From: Anaeromyxobacter sp.
Lineage (GTDB): Bacteria; Myxococcota; Myxococcia; Myxococcales; Anaeromyxobacteraceae
Assembly: GCA_016718565.1 (NCBI GenBank)
Contig: JADKCZ010000003.1
Span: 248,001-312,000, forward strand
DNA length: 64,000 nucleotides
Direction: 5' to 3'
Position numbers and translations under genes: made by a program. A model generated the notes under the pieces. It saw nothing but the letters and a program-made list of their open reading frames with translations, was not told the DNA's origin and made no database searches. Within the stretch, counting starts at the first letter, position 1. The number at the start of each line of letters is the position of its first letter. This document shows, piece by piece, positions 43,991-52,556 of the stretch.

Positions 43991-45949
43991 ATGATGAAGC
44001 CGAAGCAGTACACCGCAGCCACCTGGTTGGGCGCCGCGTCACTCGCCCTGTTGCTCGCCGCCTGCGGCTCGTCGGACTCCCCGTCCGCCGGCCAGGCCCT
44101 CACCGACTCGTCCAGCGCGGGCGTGGTCTCGCTCAAGGACTCGTCCTCGGACGCCAAGTCCCGCACCGGACCGGTGCAGGCCGACGGGAGCTTCGCCCTC
44201 GACATGGCCGGGCTCTCGGCCCCGTACCTGCTCCGCGTGGAGTGGAGCGAGGCGGGCTCCACCCGCCGCCTCTACGCCGTGTCCGAAGGGCGCGAGAACC
44301 TGGACGTCAACCCCCTCACCGACGTGGCCTTCCGCGGCGGCCACGACGAGGACGACGACGACGACGGCGACGAGGAGGAGGACGACGGCGTCTTCGAGGG
44401 CTCCGACCACGACGGGAAGCACGGCTCGGCCACCCAGGCCCGGTACATCCTGGGCCAGCTGACCGTGGTGCTGGCCCCGCTCTTCGAGCGCTATGGCATC
44501 ACCGACCCGCGCACCGACCGCGACGCCGTCCGCCTGCTCCTCCGGGACGTGAGGGTGTCCCTGAGCCACCGCGTCGTCACCGTGACCAACCGCGAGACCG
44601 GCGGCGTCATCTTCACGGGGCACCTCAACCGGCTGTCGCAGGGCACCTTCACGGCCGCCAACATGCCGGCCGGCCCCGGCACGCCCGGGACCACCTGCAC
44701 CGCCTTCACCTACTCGGCGTTCGGTGAGTGCCAGCCCGGCAACACCCAGACCCGCACCGTGCTGACCTCGACGCCCGCCGGCTGCACCGGCGGCGCCCCG
44801 GTCACCTCGCAGGCCTGCACCTACGTGCCGCCCGTCAACGCCTGCACCGCCTTCACCTACTCGGCGTTCGGTGAGTGCCAGCCCGGCAACATGCAGACCC
44901 GCACCGTGCTGACCTCGACGCCCGCCGGCTGCACCGGCGGCGCCCCGATCACCTCGCAGGCCTGCACCTACGTGCCGCCCGTCACCACCTGCACCGCCTT
45001 CACCTACTCGGCCTTCGCCGCCTGCCAGCCGAACAACACCCAGGTCCGTACCGTGCTGACCTCCTCGCCCGCCGGCTGCACCGGCGGCGCCCCGGTCACC
45101 TCGCAGGCCTGCACCTACGTGCCGCCTGTCAACACCTGCACCGCCTTCACCTACTCCGCCTACGGCGCGTGTCAGCCCAGCAACACCCAGACCCGTACCG
45201 TGCTGACCTCCTCGCCGGCCGGCTGCACCGGCGGCGCCCCGGTCACGTCGCAGGCCTGCACCTACGTGCCGCCCGTCACCACCTGCTCCAGCTTCACCTA
45301 CTCGGCCTTCGCCGCCTGCCAGCCGAACAACACCCAGGTCCGCACCGTGCTGACCTCCTCGCCGGCCGGCTGCACCGGCGGCGCCCCGGTCCTCACGCAG
45401 GCCTGCACCTACGTGCCGCCCGTCACCACCTGCACCAGCTTCACCTACTCGGCCTTCGACGCCTGCCAGCCGAACAACACCCAGGTCCGCACCGTGCTGA
45501 CCTCCTCGCCGGCCGGCTGCACCGGCGGCTCGCCGGTCCTCACCCAGGCCTGCACCTACGTGCCGCCCGTCACCACCTGCACCGCCTTCACCTACTCCGC
45601 CTACGGCGCGTGCCAGTCCAACAACACGCAGACTCGCACCGTGCTGACCTCGTCGCCCGCCGGTTGCACCGGCGGCGCCCCGGTCACCATGCAGGCCTGC
45701 GTCTTCGTGCCGGCCTGCACGCTGGCCACGGCCACCCCCTCCTGCAGCACCTGCCACGGGACCCCCGGCACCGGGTCGCATGCGAGCAGGCCGCTGAGCT
45801 GCGCGAACTGCCACGGGCCGGTCAACAACGGCGCGGGGACGCCGTCCACCGGGATGGCCGCCGCGCTGTCCGGCACCGCCTGCCGGCTGACCTACCCGAC
45901 CTCGGGTACGCACGACAACGGCACGGTCAACTTCGGCGCAGCCCAGTAG
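43991..45949 (+). CDS. Lipoprotein with seven Cys repeats and a C-terminal diheme c-type domain
   Basis: The protein has 652 residues. The lipobox is LLAAC (Cys25). An N-terminal beta domain (~45-235) contains an acidic run HDEDDDDDGDEEEDDG. Seven tandem 49-residue repeats follow (first Cys at residue 236), each with four cysteines (CTAFTYSAFGEC, AGCTGG, QACTY), resembling thrombospondin type-1-like repeats with Phe/Tyr for Trp. The C-terminus has two heme motifs, CSTCH (585-589) and CANCH (604-608). It is probably an outer-membrane or surface cytochrome on a rigid disulfide stalk. The AGGAGG site is 4 bases before ATG 43991 and 7 before ATG 43994, so the second ATG may be used. A paralogue is at 57782-59077. 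Confidence 0.85.
   Translation: MMKPKQYTAATWLGAASLALLLAACGSSDSPSAGQALTDSSSAGVVSLKDSSSDAKSRTGPVQADGSFALDMAGLSAPYLLRVEWSEAGSTRRLYAVSEGRENLDVNPLTDVAFRGGHDEDDDDDGDEEEDDGVFEGSDHDGKHGSATQARYILGQLTVVLAPLFERYGITDPRTDRDAVRLLLRDVRVSLSHRVVTVTNRETGGVIFTGHLNRLSQGTFTAANMPAGPGTPGTTCTAFTYSAFGECQPGNTQTRTVLTSTPAGCTGGAPVTSQACTYVPPVNACTAFTYSAFGECQPGNMQTRTVLTSTPAGCTGGAPITSQACTYVPPVTTCTAFTYSAFAACQPNNTQVRTVLTSSPAGCTGGAPVTSQACTYVPPVNTCTAFTYSAYGACQPSNTQTRTVLTSSPAGCTGGAPVTSQACTYVPPVTTCSSFTYSAFAACQPNNTQVRTVLTSSPAGCTGGAPVLTQACTYVPPVTTCTSFTYSAFDACQPNNTQVRTVLTSSPAGCTGGSPVLTQACTYVPPVTTCTAFTYSAYGACQSNNTQTRTVLTSSPAGCTGGAPVTMQACVFVPACTLATATPSCSTCHGTPGTGSHASRPLSCANCHGPVNNGAGTPSTGMAAALSGTACRLTYPTSGTHDNGTVNFGAAQ
44696..45724 (+). 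repeat. Seven in-frame 147-bp tandem repeats
   Basis: Each unit encodes 49 residues starting at the Cys of CTAFTYSAF and ending VPPV. Units differ by a few bases (F/Y, GEC/AAC/GAC/DAC, PVTS/PVLT), so the array is older or more diverged than that of the paralogue. The period of 147 bp keeps frame, and copy number can change by recombination. Confidence 0.92.
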
Positions 45950-46003
45950 ACCAGCCGTCGTCGAGTCGACTCCCGGTGACCCCCGGGCGTCGCCTCGACA
46001 CCA

Positions 46004-46022
46004 CGGGCCCGCCAAGGGCCCG
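46004..46022 (+). terminator. Hairpin after Cys-repeat cytochrome 1
   Basis: CGGGCCC and GGGCCCG pair perfectly around GCCAA, 54 bases after the stop codon. The surrounding 260-base gap (45950-46209) shows no ORF of its own. There is no T-run. Confidence 0.35.
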
Positions 46023-46209
46023 GCAAGACCAGCCGCCCTGCCCCGCACCGTCGGGGTGGGGCGGCGTCGCGTCCGGGTCTCCACGCCGACCGAGCGCCCG
46101 CACCACCCGGCCCTGTCGCCGCGGCGGCGCGCCGCCCCCGTTTGACCCCGGCCAGCGCGCGGCCGGCGGCATACGGATCCCGGGAACGAAGCCACGAGGT
46201 GCCGCACCG

Positions 46210-46830
46210 ATGAACACCCTGGTCCCCGCCATCGACTTCCCCGTGGTCTGCGTCGGCGGCTCGGCCGGCGGCCTCGACGCCTACATCCGCCTGCTGGACC
46301 ACCTCCCGCCCGACCTGGGCGTCGCGGTGGTCATCGTCAACCACCTCCGGACCGTGGACACCCTGCTCCACCAGATCCTGCCGCACCACACCTCGATGCC
46401 CGTGGAGCTGATCTCCGAGCGGCTGCGCATCGAGCCCGACCACGTCTTCATCATCCCGCCGCAGCGGGACCTGCACGTCCTGGAGGGCGAGTTCCGCCTG
46501 AAGCCCATCTCCAAGCCCAGGGGCTGGCCCGACGTGATCACGGTCTTCCTGCGCTCCTTGACGGAGCACTGGGACGGGACGCTGGTGGCCGTCATCGTCT
46601 CCGGCTACGACGGCGACGGCGCCGCCGCGCTCTGCGGCATCCAGGAGGCCGGGGGCATCACCATCGCGCAGCGGTCCGACACCGCGGCGCAGCCCGCCAT
46701 GCCCGAGAGCGCCGTCGCCAGCGGGTGCGTCGACCTGGTGCTCTCGCCCGAGGAGATCGCCGACGAGATCCGGCGGATCGCCCGGGCCGAGCCCCGCCGC
46801 TGGCGGGCGCGCGCCGTGGCCGTGCCATGA
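46210..46830 (+). CDS. CheB-type methylesterase domain protein (no receiver)
   Basis: The 206-residue protein is a CheB catalytic domain only. Ser18 in VGGSAGG, His45 in IVNHL and the SGYDGDGA loop near residues 131-138 match the catalytic Ser-His-Asp set of chemoreceptor glutamate methylesterases. It has no N-terminal receiver, so it is either constitutive or controlled by partner proteins, as in non-chemotaxis chemosensory systems. No cheR or mcp gene is nearby. The ATG at 46210 is the family start; a good RBS was not seen. Confidence 0.88.
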   Translation: MNTLVPAIDFPVVCVGGSAGGLDAYIRLLDHLPPDLGVAVVIVNHLRTVDTLLHQILPHHTSMPVELISERLRIEPDHVFIIPPQRDLHVLEGEFRLKPISKPRGWPDVITVFLRSLTEHWDGTLVAVIVSGYDGDGAAALCGIQEAGGITIAQRSDTAAQPAMPESAVASGCVDLVLSPEEIADEIRRIARAEPRRWRARAVAVP

Positions 46831-46842
46831 TGGAGGCGCGAG

Positions 46843-48183
46843 GTGCACACGGGCGACAGGAGCGACACGGCCGTGGCCATCCTCAACGGGGCCATCGGGG
46901 ATCACCTGGCCCGGACCGGGAACGCCCTGGCCACCGGGCTCACCCTGCTGGCGCGGGGCCGGCCGGTGGCGCTGGAGCGCGCCGCCCTGGCCCAGGCGCT
47001 GCCGTCGGCCGGCCCCCGCGTGGTGGTCCTGCTGCACGGCCTCATGACCACCGAGGCCATCTGGCGGCTGGCGGACGGCCGCGACCACGGCGCGCTGCTG
47101 GAGCGGGACCTCGACCTGACGCCCCTCTACCTCCGCTACAACTCCGGGCTGGCCATCGCCGACAGCGGCGCGGCCCTGGCCAGCCTCCTGGAGCGGCTGG
47201 TCGAGGTCTACCCGGCGCCGCTCGAGGAGCTGGTGCTGCTCGGCTACAGCATGGGCGGGCTGGTGGCCCGCAGCGCCTGCCACGTGGCCAGCCTGGAGGG
47301 GCACCGCTGGCTGCCGCTGGTGCGCCGGGCCATCTACGTGGGCACGCCGCACCGGGGCGCCCCCCTGGAGCGGGCCGGGCGGCTGGTGGCCCGGGTGCTC
47401 CAGGCGGTGGACGACCCCTACACCCGGCTGGCCGCCGAGCTGGCGGACCTGCGCAGCGACGGCGTGAAGGACCTCGGCGACGCCGATCTGCGCCACCAGG
47501 ACCGCGCCAGGCGCCTCGCCAGCCCCTCCCTGCGCGACCCGCACCACCCGGTGCCGCTCCTGCCGTCCATCCGCCACCACCTGGTGGCCGGCGCGCTCTC
47601 GCGGGAGCCCTGGCTGGCGTCGCTCTTCGGCGACGCGCTGGTCTCCGTGGCCAGCGCCACCGACGGCGCCGCCTCCGGCCGTGAGGCCGCGCCGCTGCCC
47701 CGCGGCCAGGTGCGGGTCCTCCCAGGCCTCTCCCACCTCGCGCTGGCGAGCCGGCTCGAGGTCTACGAGCAGGTGCGCGACTGGTGCGAGGAGGAGCTGC
47801 CGGCCTCGACCCCACCCTCCCGCCCGACGCGCCACGCCGCCGACCTCCCGGTCGCCGCCGCGCCGGCCGGCGACCCGCGCCCGCCACCCCTCCCCCCGCC
47901 GGGCCAGGAGGCCAGCCGGCCCGCGGCCAGGTGGCGCGGCCTCGCCCAGCTGGCCGGGGAGGCCGTGGAGCACGGCGCCGGGGCGGTGGAGCGGGTCCAC
48001 CTGGCCACCGCGCGGCGTCCGTTCACCGTGCTGGAGCGGGTCCCAGGGCTCGCCGGACCGGCGCGGCTGGTCCACCGGGTGCACGACGCGGCGGTCACCG
48101 GCGCCTACGGGCTGGTCCGCCTGGCGGGGCGGGCGGTGGGCGCAGCGGCGCCGGGCCGATCCGGCGCCGGGCGCCCGCGCTGA
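46843..48183 (+). CDS. Alpha/beta hydrolase (PGAP1/lipase-like)
   Basis: The 446-residue protein has the nucleophile elbow GYSMGGL with Ser136. An oxyanion-type segment VVVLLHGLMTT precedes it, and YVGTPHRGAPLERAG follows, as in PGAP1-like esterases/lipases. A candidate catalytic His is in LPGLSHLALAS. The C-terminal ~130 residues are Pro/Arg-rich with an amphipathic helix region and no assigned fold. The GTG start has a GGAGGCG site and lies 12 bases after the CheB stop, so they may be cotranscribed. Confidence 0.82.
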   Translation: MHTGDRSDTAVAILNGAIGDHLARTGNALATGLTLLARGRPVALERAALAQALPSAGPRVVVLLHGLMTTEAIWRLADGRDHGALLERDLDLTPLYLRYNSGLAIADSGAALASLLERLVEVYPAPLEELVLLGYSMGGLVARSACHVASLEGHRWLPLVRRAIYVGTPHRGAPLERAGRLVARVLQAVDDPYTRLAAELADLRSDGVKDLGDADLRHQDRARRLASPSLRDPHHPVPLLPSIRHHLVAGALSREPWLASLFGDALVSVASATDGAASGREAAPLPRGQVRVLPGLSHLALASRLEVYEQVRDWCEEELPASTPPSRPTRHAADLPVAAAPAGDPRPPPLPPPGQEASRPAARWRGLAQLAGEAVEHGAGAVERVHLATARRPFTVLERVPGLAGPARLVHRVHDAAVTGAYGLVRLAGRAVGAAAPGRSGAGRPR

Positions 48184-48252
48184 CCGCCGGCGGCGCCCGG
48201 CACCGGCGTCCCTGGTTCGGTCGACCGCCCAGGGATCCGGCAGCTCGCCTGC

Positions 48253-48840
48253 TCAGTCGTTCGGGCGCCACTCCACCAGCCAGCTCGCCAGCGGGGCGTC
48301 GGGCGAGCGCGGCTCGAGCGTGACCCGTCCCTGGTACTTCGAGAACGAGAAGGCCGACTCCAGCGTCCCGCAGACGGCGGTGAGGTAGTGGGAGCCGCGC
48401 AGCTCCGGCGGCAGCTCGCGGATGGTCAGCCTGGTCAGGCCGGCCTTCGGGTTGGTCACCTCGACGTGGCCGCAGTCGCGGTAGGTGGTGAGCCACCCCT
48501 GCGGGAAGGTCTTGAAGAGGAGGCTGGGCGACGGGCTGAGGAGGCGGGTGAGCCCCTGGAAGAGCGGCTTGAAGAAGCCGTCGAGCGAGTGGAGGAAGGA
48601 GGCGGTGCCCCAGCGCCGCAGCCCGGCCTCCCCGGCCTCGGCGAAGACCGCCTCGGCCAGCTCGGCGTTCAGCGCCACCGGCAGGTGGTCGGTGCGCAGC
48701 GCCTGCTCGATGGCGGCGACGGTGTCGGGCCGGAGGCGCGCCCGCACGGCCGCGGCGCAGCCGAGCCGGTCGATGGCCCAGAGATCGTCCTTCAGGTGGG
48801 CGGCGCGGACCGCGGGGCCTCGGGGCGTGGACACGTCCAC
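48253..48840 (-). CDS. DUF2378-like myxobacterial protein
   Basis: The 195-residue protein has a helical N-terminal half and a beta-rich C-terminal half (FKTFPQGWLTTYRDCGHVEV, later SHYLTAVCGTLESAF, ending SWLVEW). The overall layout parallels the DUF2378/TIGR02265 protein at 59346-59930, a family nearly restricted to Myxococcota and of unknown function. The relation was judged by eye. A GTG start is the only option close to the fold, and the RBS is weak. Confidence 0.6.
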   Translation of the reverse strand: MDVSTPRGPAVRAAHLKDDLWAIDRLGCAAAVRARLRPDTVAAIEQALRTDHLPVALNAELAEAVFAEAGEAGLRRWGTASFLHSLDGFFKPLFQGLTRLLSPSPSLLFKTFPQGWLTTYRDCGHVEVTNPKAGLTRLTIRELPPELRGSHYLTAVCGTLESAFSFSKYQGRVTLEPRSPDAPLASWLVEWRPND

Positions 48841-48939
48841 CTCGAATACGCGAACGGACCGGGCCTGTCGAGCCGCCGGGCCCGGGGCGGGCCGCGGCGA
48901 ACGGCTGGCCGCAGCCCGCTCCAGGACGGGTGGGGTCGC

Positions 48940-49344
48940 CTAGAAGAGCCCCTTCAGCAGGCCGCCGAGCGACCCCTGCAGCGACCCAGCGTCGGGGAGC
49001 CGCCCCTCCGGCGTCAGCTTGTCCACCATCCCGGGCAGGAGGGTGGAGAGCTGGCCCGCCAGCGCCCCCGGATCGATCCCGACCTGGCGCGCCAGCTGGC
49101 CGAGCTGGTCGGGGCCGAGCGCGCTCGTCACCTGGGCGGGCGAGACCGGGAGGTTGGCCCCGGTGGACACCCAGGAGCCGACCACGTCACCCAGCCCCTT
49201 CTGCTGGAAGGACTTCACCAGCCCCTCCAGCCCTCCGCCCGCCAGCATCCCCACGACGGCCTGCACCAGCGCGCCCTGCCCGCCGCCCGCCTGCGCCCCG
49301 CCCGCGTTGCCCACGGCCTTGCCCAGCTCGTCCAGCAGTCCCAT
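48940..49344 (-). CDS. YidB-family (DUF937) protein
   Basis: The 134-residue protein opens MGLLDELGKAVGNAGG and continues with a glycine-rich helix, then GLVKSFQQKGLGDVVGSWVS and LGPDQLGQLARQVGID, the hallmark of YidB/DUF937. The function is unknown. The ATG at 49344 has a GGGAG site 8 bases upstream; the longer open frame upstream is not used. Confidence 0.9.
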   Translation of the reverse strand: MGLLDELGKAVGNAGGAQAGGGQGALVQAVVGMLAGGGLEGLVKSFQQKGLGDVVGSWVSTGANLPVSPAQVTSALGPDQLGQLARQVGIDPGALAGQLSTLLPGMVDKLTPEGRLPDAGSLQGSLGGLLKGLF

Positions 49345-49460
49345 CGGTCGCTCCCATGAGGTGAAACGGGTGTGGGCGCAGCGTACCCTGGGTGCGGCCT
49401 GCCGCCAGCGTCCCGTGCGGGGCCAGTGTCGACCAGCGCCGCGCCCGGGGGACCGGGCTG

Positions 49461-50387
49461 CTAGGCCCGCGCCGCCCGCTCCTTGGCCCGCAGCACCAGC
49501 ACGGTGCCGGCCAGCACCAGGCCCAGCCCGGCCGCTGCGGTGGCCGTCCACCGGTAGCCCTCGAAGAGGGTGGAGGCCAGCATGGCCACCACCGGGATGA
49601 CAGCCGTGGAGTAGCCGGCCCGGCCGGCGCCGATCCGCCTGAGGAGCGTGAGGTAGCTCACGAAGGCCACCACCGAGCCGAACAGCGCCAGGTAGAGGAG
49701 CGACGCCACGTAGGGCGTCCGCCAGTCGAAGGTGAAGGGGGTGCCGGTGGCGACGCACCAGCCCGCCACCAGCAGCGCCGCGTAGCCCATGGCGTAGGCC
49801 GTGGCCGGCACCACCGCCACGCCCCGGGCGAAGATGCGCTGCGAGAGCAGGTTGCCCCCGGCGGCCACCACCGTGCCGCCGGCCGCGTAGGCCACGCCGG
49901 TGAGCAGCCCGGCGTCGCCCCGCACGCTGCGCACCTCCGGCCAGAAGAGCAGCCCGACCCCCGAGACGCCCAGCACCGCCCCGAGGAGCACCGCCGGCGG
50001 CGCCGGGGTCCCGAAGAACAGCCGCGCGCCGGCCAGGTTCCAGAACACCATGAAGGCAAAGAGCACCGCCACCAGCCCGGAGGTGAGCGTGGCCTCGGCC
50101 CGGTAGACCAGCACGTAGTTGAGGCCGAAGAGCAGCACCCCGAGCAGCGCGAAGGACAGGTGGTCGGCCGCCGCGTAGCGGAGGCGGGCGCCGCGCAGCG
50201 CACCCCAGGAGAGCAGGAGCGCCGAGGCCAGGGCGAAGCGCCAGGCCACCGACACCTCCGGCGCCACCAGGCCGAGCTGGAACTTGATGACCAGCCAGGT
50301 GGTGCCCCAGATGAAGGTGGGCACCGCGAAGAGCAGGAGGCTGCTGGCGCCAGCCTCGCGGGCGGCGGCGGGTGCGGGCGTGGTCAT
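49461..50387 (-). CDS. EamA/DMT-family transporter
   Basis: The 308-residue protein has ten hydrophobic helices arranged as two EamA halves. It starts AVPTFIWGTTWLVIKFQLG, typical of the RhaT/YedA-like drug/metabolite transporter superfamily. The substrate (amino acid, metabolite or drug) cannot be told. It lies 73 bases downstream of arsC on the same strand but need not belong to the ars unit. Confidence 0.9.
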   Translation of the reverse strand: MTTPAPAAAREAGASSLLLFAVPTFIWGTTWLVIKFQLGLVAPEVSVAWRFALASALLLSWGALRGARLRYAAADHLSFALLGVLLFGLNYVLVYRAEATLTSGLVAVLFAFMVFWNLAGARLFFGTPAPPAVLLGAVLGVSGVGLLFWPEVRSVRGDAGLLTGVAYAAGGTVVAAGGNLLSQRIFARGVAVVPATAYAMGYAALLVAGWCVATGTPFTFDWRTPYVASLLYLALFGSVVAFVSYLTLLRRIGAGRAGYSTAVIPVVAMLASTLFEGYRWTATAAAGLGLVLAGTVLVLRAKERAARA

Positions 50388-50460
50388 GGGCGGCGCCGGA
50401 GCATAGCGGCGGCCCCGGAGGGCCGCCAGGCGCGGCAGGCGCCGCCGGAGGAGGCGGCCT

Positions 50461-50913
50461 TCAGCGGGAGAAGACCACCGCGAGGCGCCGCCGGAGCTCG
50501 TCGCGGACGTCCCGGAAGGACTGGAGCTTCTGCGCGTCGGTCAGGCCGGCGCCGCCGGGATCCGGCAGGCCCCAGTGGATGCGCCGGGCCTGGCCCAGGA
50601 AGACCGGGCACTCCTCCTCGGCGCAGAGCGTGATGACCACCTCGACGTCCCCGGGCGGGATGGTGTCCACGCTCTTGGAGAAGTGGCCGCGGAGGTCGAT
50701 GCCGATCTCGTCGAGCGCCTGGATGGCGAACGGGTTGACGTGTGAGGGCTTCGAGCCGGCCGAGGAGACCTTCACGCCCGCCGGCGCCAGCGACCGGGCG
50801 ATCCCCTCGGCCATCTGGCTGCGCGCCGAGTTGGCCACGCAGAGGAAGAGCAGGTGCCTGGGGGCGAGCCGCCTCAGCTCCGCGGCCTCGGACTGCCAGG
50901 TCGACTCGGTCAC
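50461..50913 (-). CDS. arsC: Arsenate reductase, low-MW phosphatase type
   Basis: The 150-residue protein has the phosphatase-like loop CVANSARSQ with nucleophile Cys25, a second pair Cys97/Cys102 (LCAEEECPVF) and Asp118 in GLPDPGG. This is the thioredoxin-linked ArsC type that reduces As(V) to As(III) for export. The GTG start overlaps the acr3 stop (GTGA), so acr3 and arsC are translated together. The order arsR-acr3-arsC on the minus strand is a compact arsenic operon. Confidence 0.93.
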   Translation of the reverse strand: MTESTWQSEAAELRRLAPRHLLFLCVANSARSQMAEGIARSLAPAGVKVSSAGSKPSHVNPFAIQALDEIGIDLRGHFSKSVDTIPPGDVEVVITLCAEEECPVFLGQARRIHWGLPDPGGAGLTDAQKLQSFRDVRDELRRRLAVVFSR

Positions 50914-52034
50914 GGCTTCACCTCTCCCGGGGCGGGAAAGTCCCCCGCGCAGTTCTCGAGCGCTGCCAGCCGGGCCGTCTCGCCCGGGAACCAGCGATCC
51001 CGCAGCCGCAGCGACACGTTGACCAGGCCGATGAGCACGGGCACCTCCACCAGCGGCCCGATGACCGCGGCGAAGGCGGCGCCGTGGTTCATGCCGAAGG
51101 TGGCCACCGCCACCGCGATGGCCAGCTCGAAGTTGTTGGACGACGCCGTGAAGGAGAGCGTGGCGGTCTGGCCGTAGCTGGCGCCGAGCTTGCGGCTCAT
51201 GAAGAAGGAGACGAAGAACATCACCACGAAGTAGATCAGCAGCGGGATCGCGATGCGCACCACGTCGAAGGGGACCTGCACGATGGTCTCGCCCTTGAGC
51301 GAGAACATGACCACGATGGTGAAGAGCAGCGCGATGAGCGTGATGGGCGAGATGCGCGGGATGAAGACCGTGCGGTACCAGGCCTCCCCCTTCCAGGCGG
51401 CCAGGCCGAACCGGCTGCTGATGCCGGCGATGAACGGGATGCCCAGGTAGATGAAGACGCTCTGCGCGATCTCCCCGATGGTGATGTGGACCTCGGCCCC
51501 CTGCAGCCCCAGCCAGCCCGGCAGCACGGTGATGAAGACCCAGGCGTAGACCGAGAAGAAGAGCACCTGGAAGACCGAGTTGAAGGCCACCAGGCCGGCG
51601 CAGTACTCGGTGTCGCCGTCGGCGAGGTCGTTCCAGACGATGACCATGGCGATGCAGCGGGCCAGGCCGATCAGGATGAGGCCGACCATGTACTCCGGCC
51701 TGTCGCGCAGGAAGACCACCGCCAGCACGAACATCAGGATCGGCCCGACGATCCAGTTCTGGACGAGGGAGAGCGTCAGGATCCGCACGTCCTTGAGGAC
51801 CCGCGGCAGCTCCTCGTAGCGGACCTTGGCGAGCGGCGGGTACATCATGAGGATCAGGCCGATGGCGATGGGCAGCGAGGTGGTGCCGACCGACAGCCGG
51901 TCGAGCAGGGGGACCACCCCGGGCCAGGCGAAGCCGAGGGCCACGCCGGCCGCCATGGCGGCGAAGATCCAGAGGGTCAGGTAGCGGTCGAGGAAGGAGA
52001 GGCGGCCGGCGACGCCGGCGGCGGGCTGGGTCAC
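50910..52034 (-). CDS. acr3: Arsenite efflux permease Acr3
   Basis: This 374-residue membrane protein has ten helices. The Acr3 signature GLARCIAMVIVWNDLADGD contains the essential TM4 cysteine, and a TASSNNFELAIAVAVATFG segment with the conserved Glu in TM9 is also present. It exports As(III) using the proton gradient. The GTG start at 52034 has an AGGAG site and lies 10 bases after arsR. Confidence 0.95.
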   Translation of the reverse strand: MTQPAAGVAGRLSFLDRYLTLWIFAAMAAGVALGFAWPGVVPLLDRLSVGTTSLPIAIGLILMMYPPLAKVRYEELPRVLKDVRILTLSLVQNWIVGPILMFVLAVVFLRDRPEYMVGLILIGLARCIAMVIVWNDLADGDTEYCAGLVAFNSVFQVLFFSVYAWVFITVLPGWLGLQGAEVHITIGEIAQSVFIYLGIPFIAGISSRFGLAAWKGEAWYRTVFIPRISPITLIALLFTIVVMFSLKGETIVQVPFDVVRIAIPLLIYFVVMFFVSFFMSRKLGASYGQTATLSFTASSNNFELAIAVAVATFGMNHGAAFAAVIGPLVEVPVLIGLVNVSLRLRDRWFPGETARLAALENCAGDFPAPGEVKP

Positions 52035-52044
52035 GGACGGACTC

Positions 52045-52395
52045 CTAGAGGCTGCCGATGAGCGCCTTCAGGCGGCGCAGGGTGCGGGGCTCGACGCAGT
52101 AGCAGACCCGCGGGCCTTCGATGTCGCCGCGGATGAGACCCGCCTCCTTGAGCACCTTGAGGTGCTGGGAGACGGTGGACTGGGCCAGCGGCAGCTCGTC
52201 CACGATGTCGCCGCAGACGCAGGCTTCGCGGCGCACCAGCAGCCGCATGATCTGCACGCGGGCCGGGTGGCCCAGCGCCTTGGCCAGGAGGGCCAGCTCC
52301 TCGTCGGCCGCCTCGCCCTCCACCGGGCGGGCGTCGGGCTGGGGGCGCGGCGCGGCCGGTGGGGCGCAGGGGTCCTTCTTGGCGGGGGCGGGCAT
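52045..52395 (-). CDS. arsR: ArsR-family metalloregulator
   Basis: The 116-residue protein has a winged-helix core (LAKALGHPARVQIMRLLVRREACVCGDIVDELPLAQ, given here as the region ~36-72). Cys-Val-Cys in helix 3 is the classic As(III) site, and a second Cys pair VCYC lies in the wing. An N-terminal ~30-residue Pro/Ala extension also carries a Cys. It should repress arsR-acr3-arsC and release DNA on binding As(III). A dyad at 52398-52413 sits directly before its start codon. Confidence 0.93.
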   Translation of the reverse strand: MPAPAKKDPCAPPAAPRPQPDARPVEGEAADEELALLAKALGHPARVQIMRLLVRREACVCGDIVDELPLAQSTVSQHLKVLKEAGLIRGDIEGPRVCYCVEPRTLRRLKALIGSL

Positions 52396-52397
52396 GT

Positions 52398-52413
52398 ATC
52401 GCCTATCTACGAT
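52398..52413. promoter_or_regulatory. Putative ArsR operator 1 (ATCG-N8-CGAT)
   Basis: This dyad is two bases upstream of the arsR start codon. Read on the plus strand, the site extends to TATCGC-N6-ACGATG (52397-52414). The same pattern, in opposite orientation, occurs before the divergent thioredoxin operon. ArsR proteins bind short dyads overlapping their own promoters. Confidence 0.55.
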
Positions 52414-52501
52414 GGCTGAGGCGCCGCGCGCAACGGGGCGTCGCAGCCGTCACCATCTCGTTGCCGATGGACTCTGCGCCAGATGACCGCAGGACCTCGG
52501 G

Positions 52502-52530
52502 TTGTCCGTTCATCGTCATCATGCGATAGG
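52502..52530 (+). promoter_or_regulatory. Putative promoter of the thioredoxin-ccdA-permease operon
   Basis: A -35-like TTGTCC (52502-52507) and a -10-like GATAGG (52525-52530) are separated by 17 bases. Operator 2 (52512-52527) lies in the spacer and overlaps the -10, an arrangement expected for repression. The transcript would begin about 20 bases before the GTG start. Confidence 0.45.
52512..52527. promoter_or_regulatory. Putative ArsR operator 2 (ATCG-N8-CGAT)
   Basis: On the minus strand this reads TATCGC-N6-ACGATG (52528-52511), identical at 12 defined positions to operator 1. It is 29 bases upstream of the GTG start of the thioredoxin-like lipoprotein gene. Confidence 0.55.
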
Positions 52531-52556
52531 TTGGGCGACCCGCAGGGAGGCGATCC

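Noticed and set aside
44696..45724. 147-bp tandem repeats considered as a CRISPR-like array
   Set aside because: The whole unit is coding, in frame and without unique spacers; it encodes a 49-residue Cys repeat.
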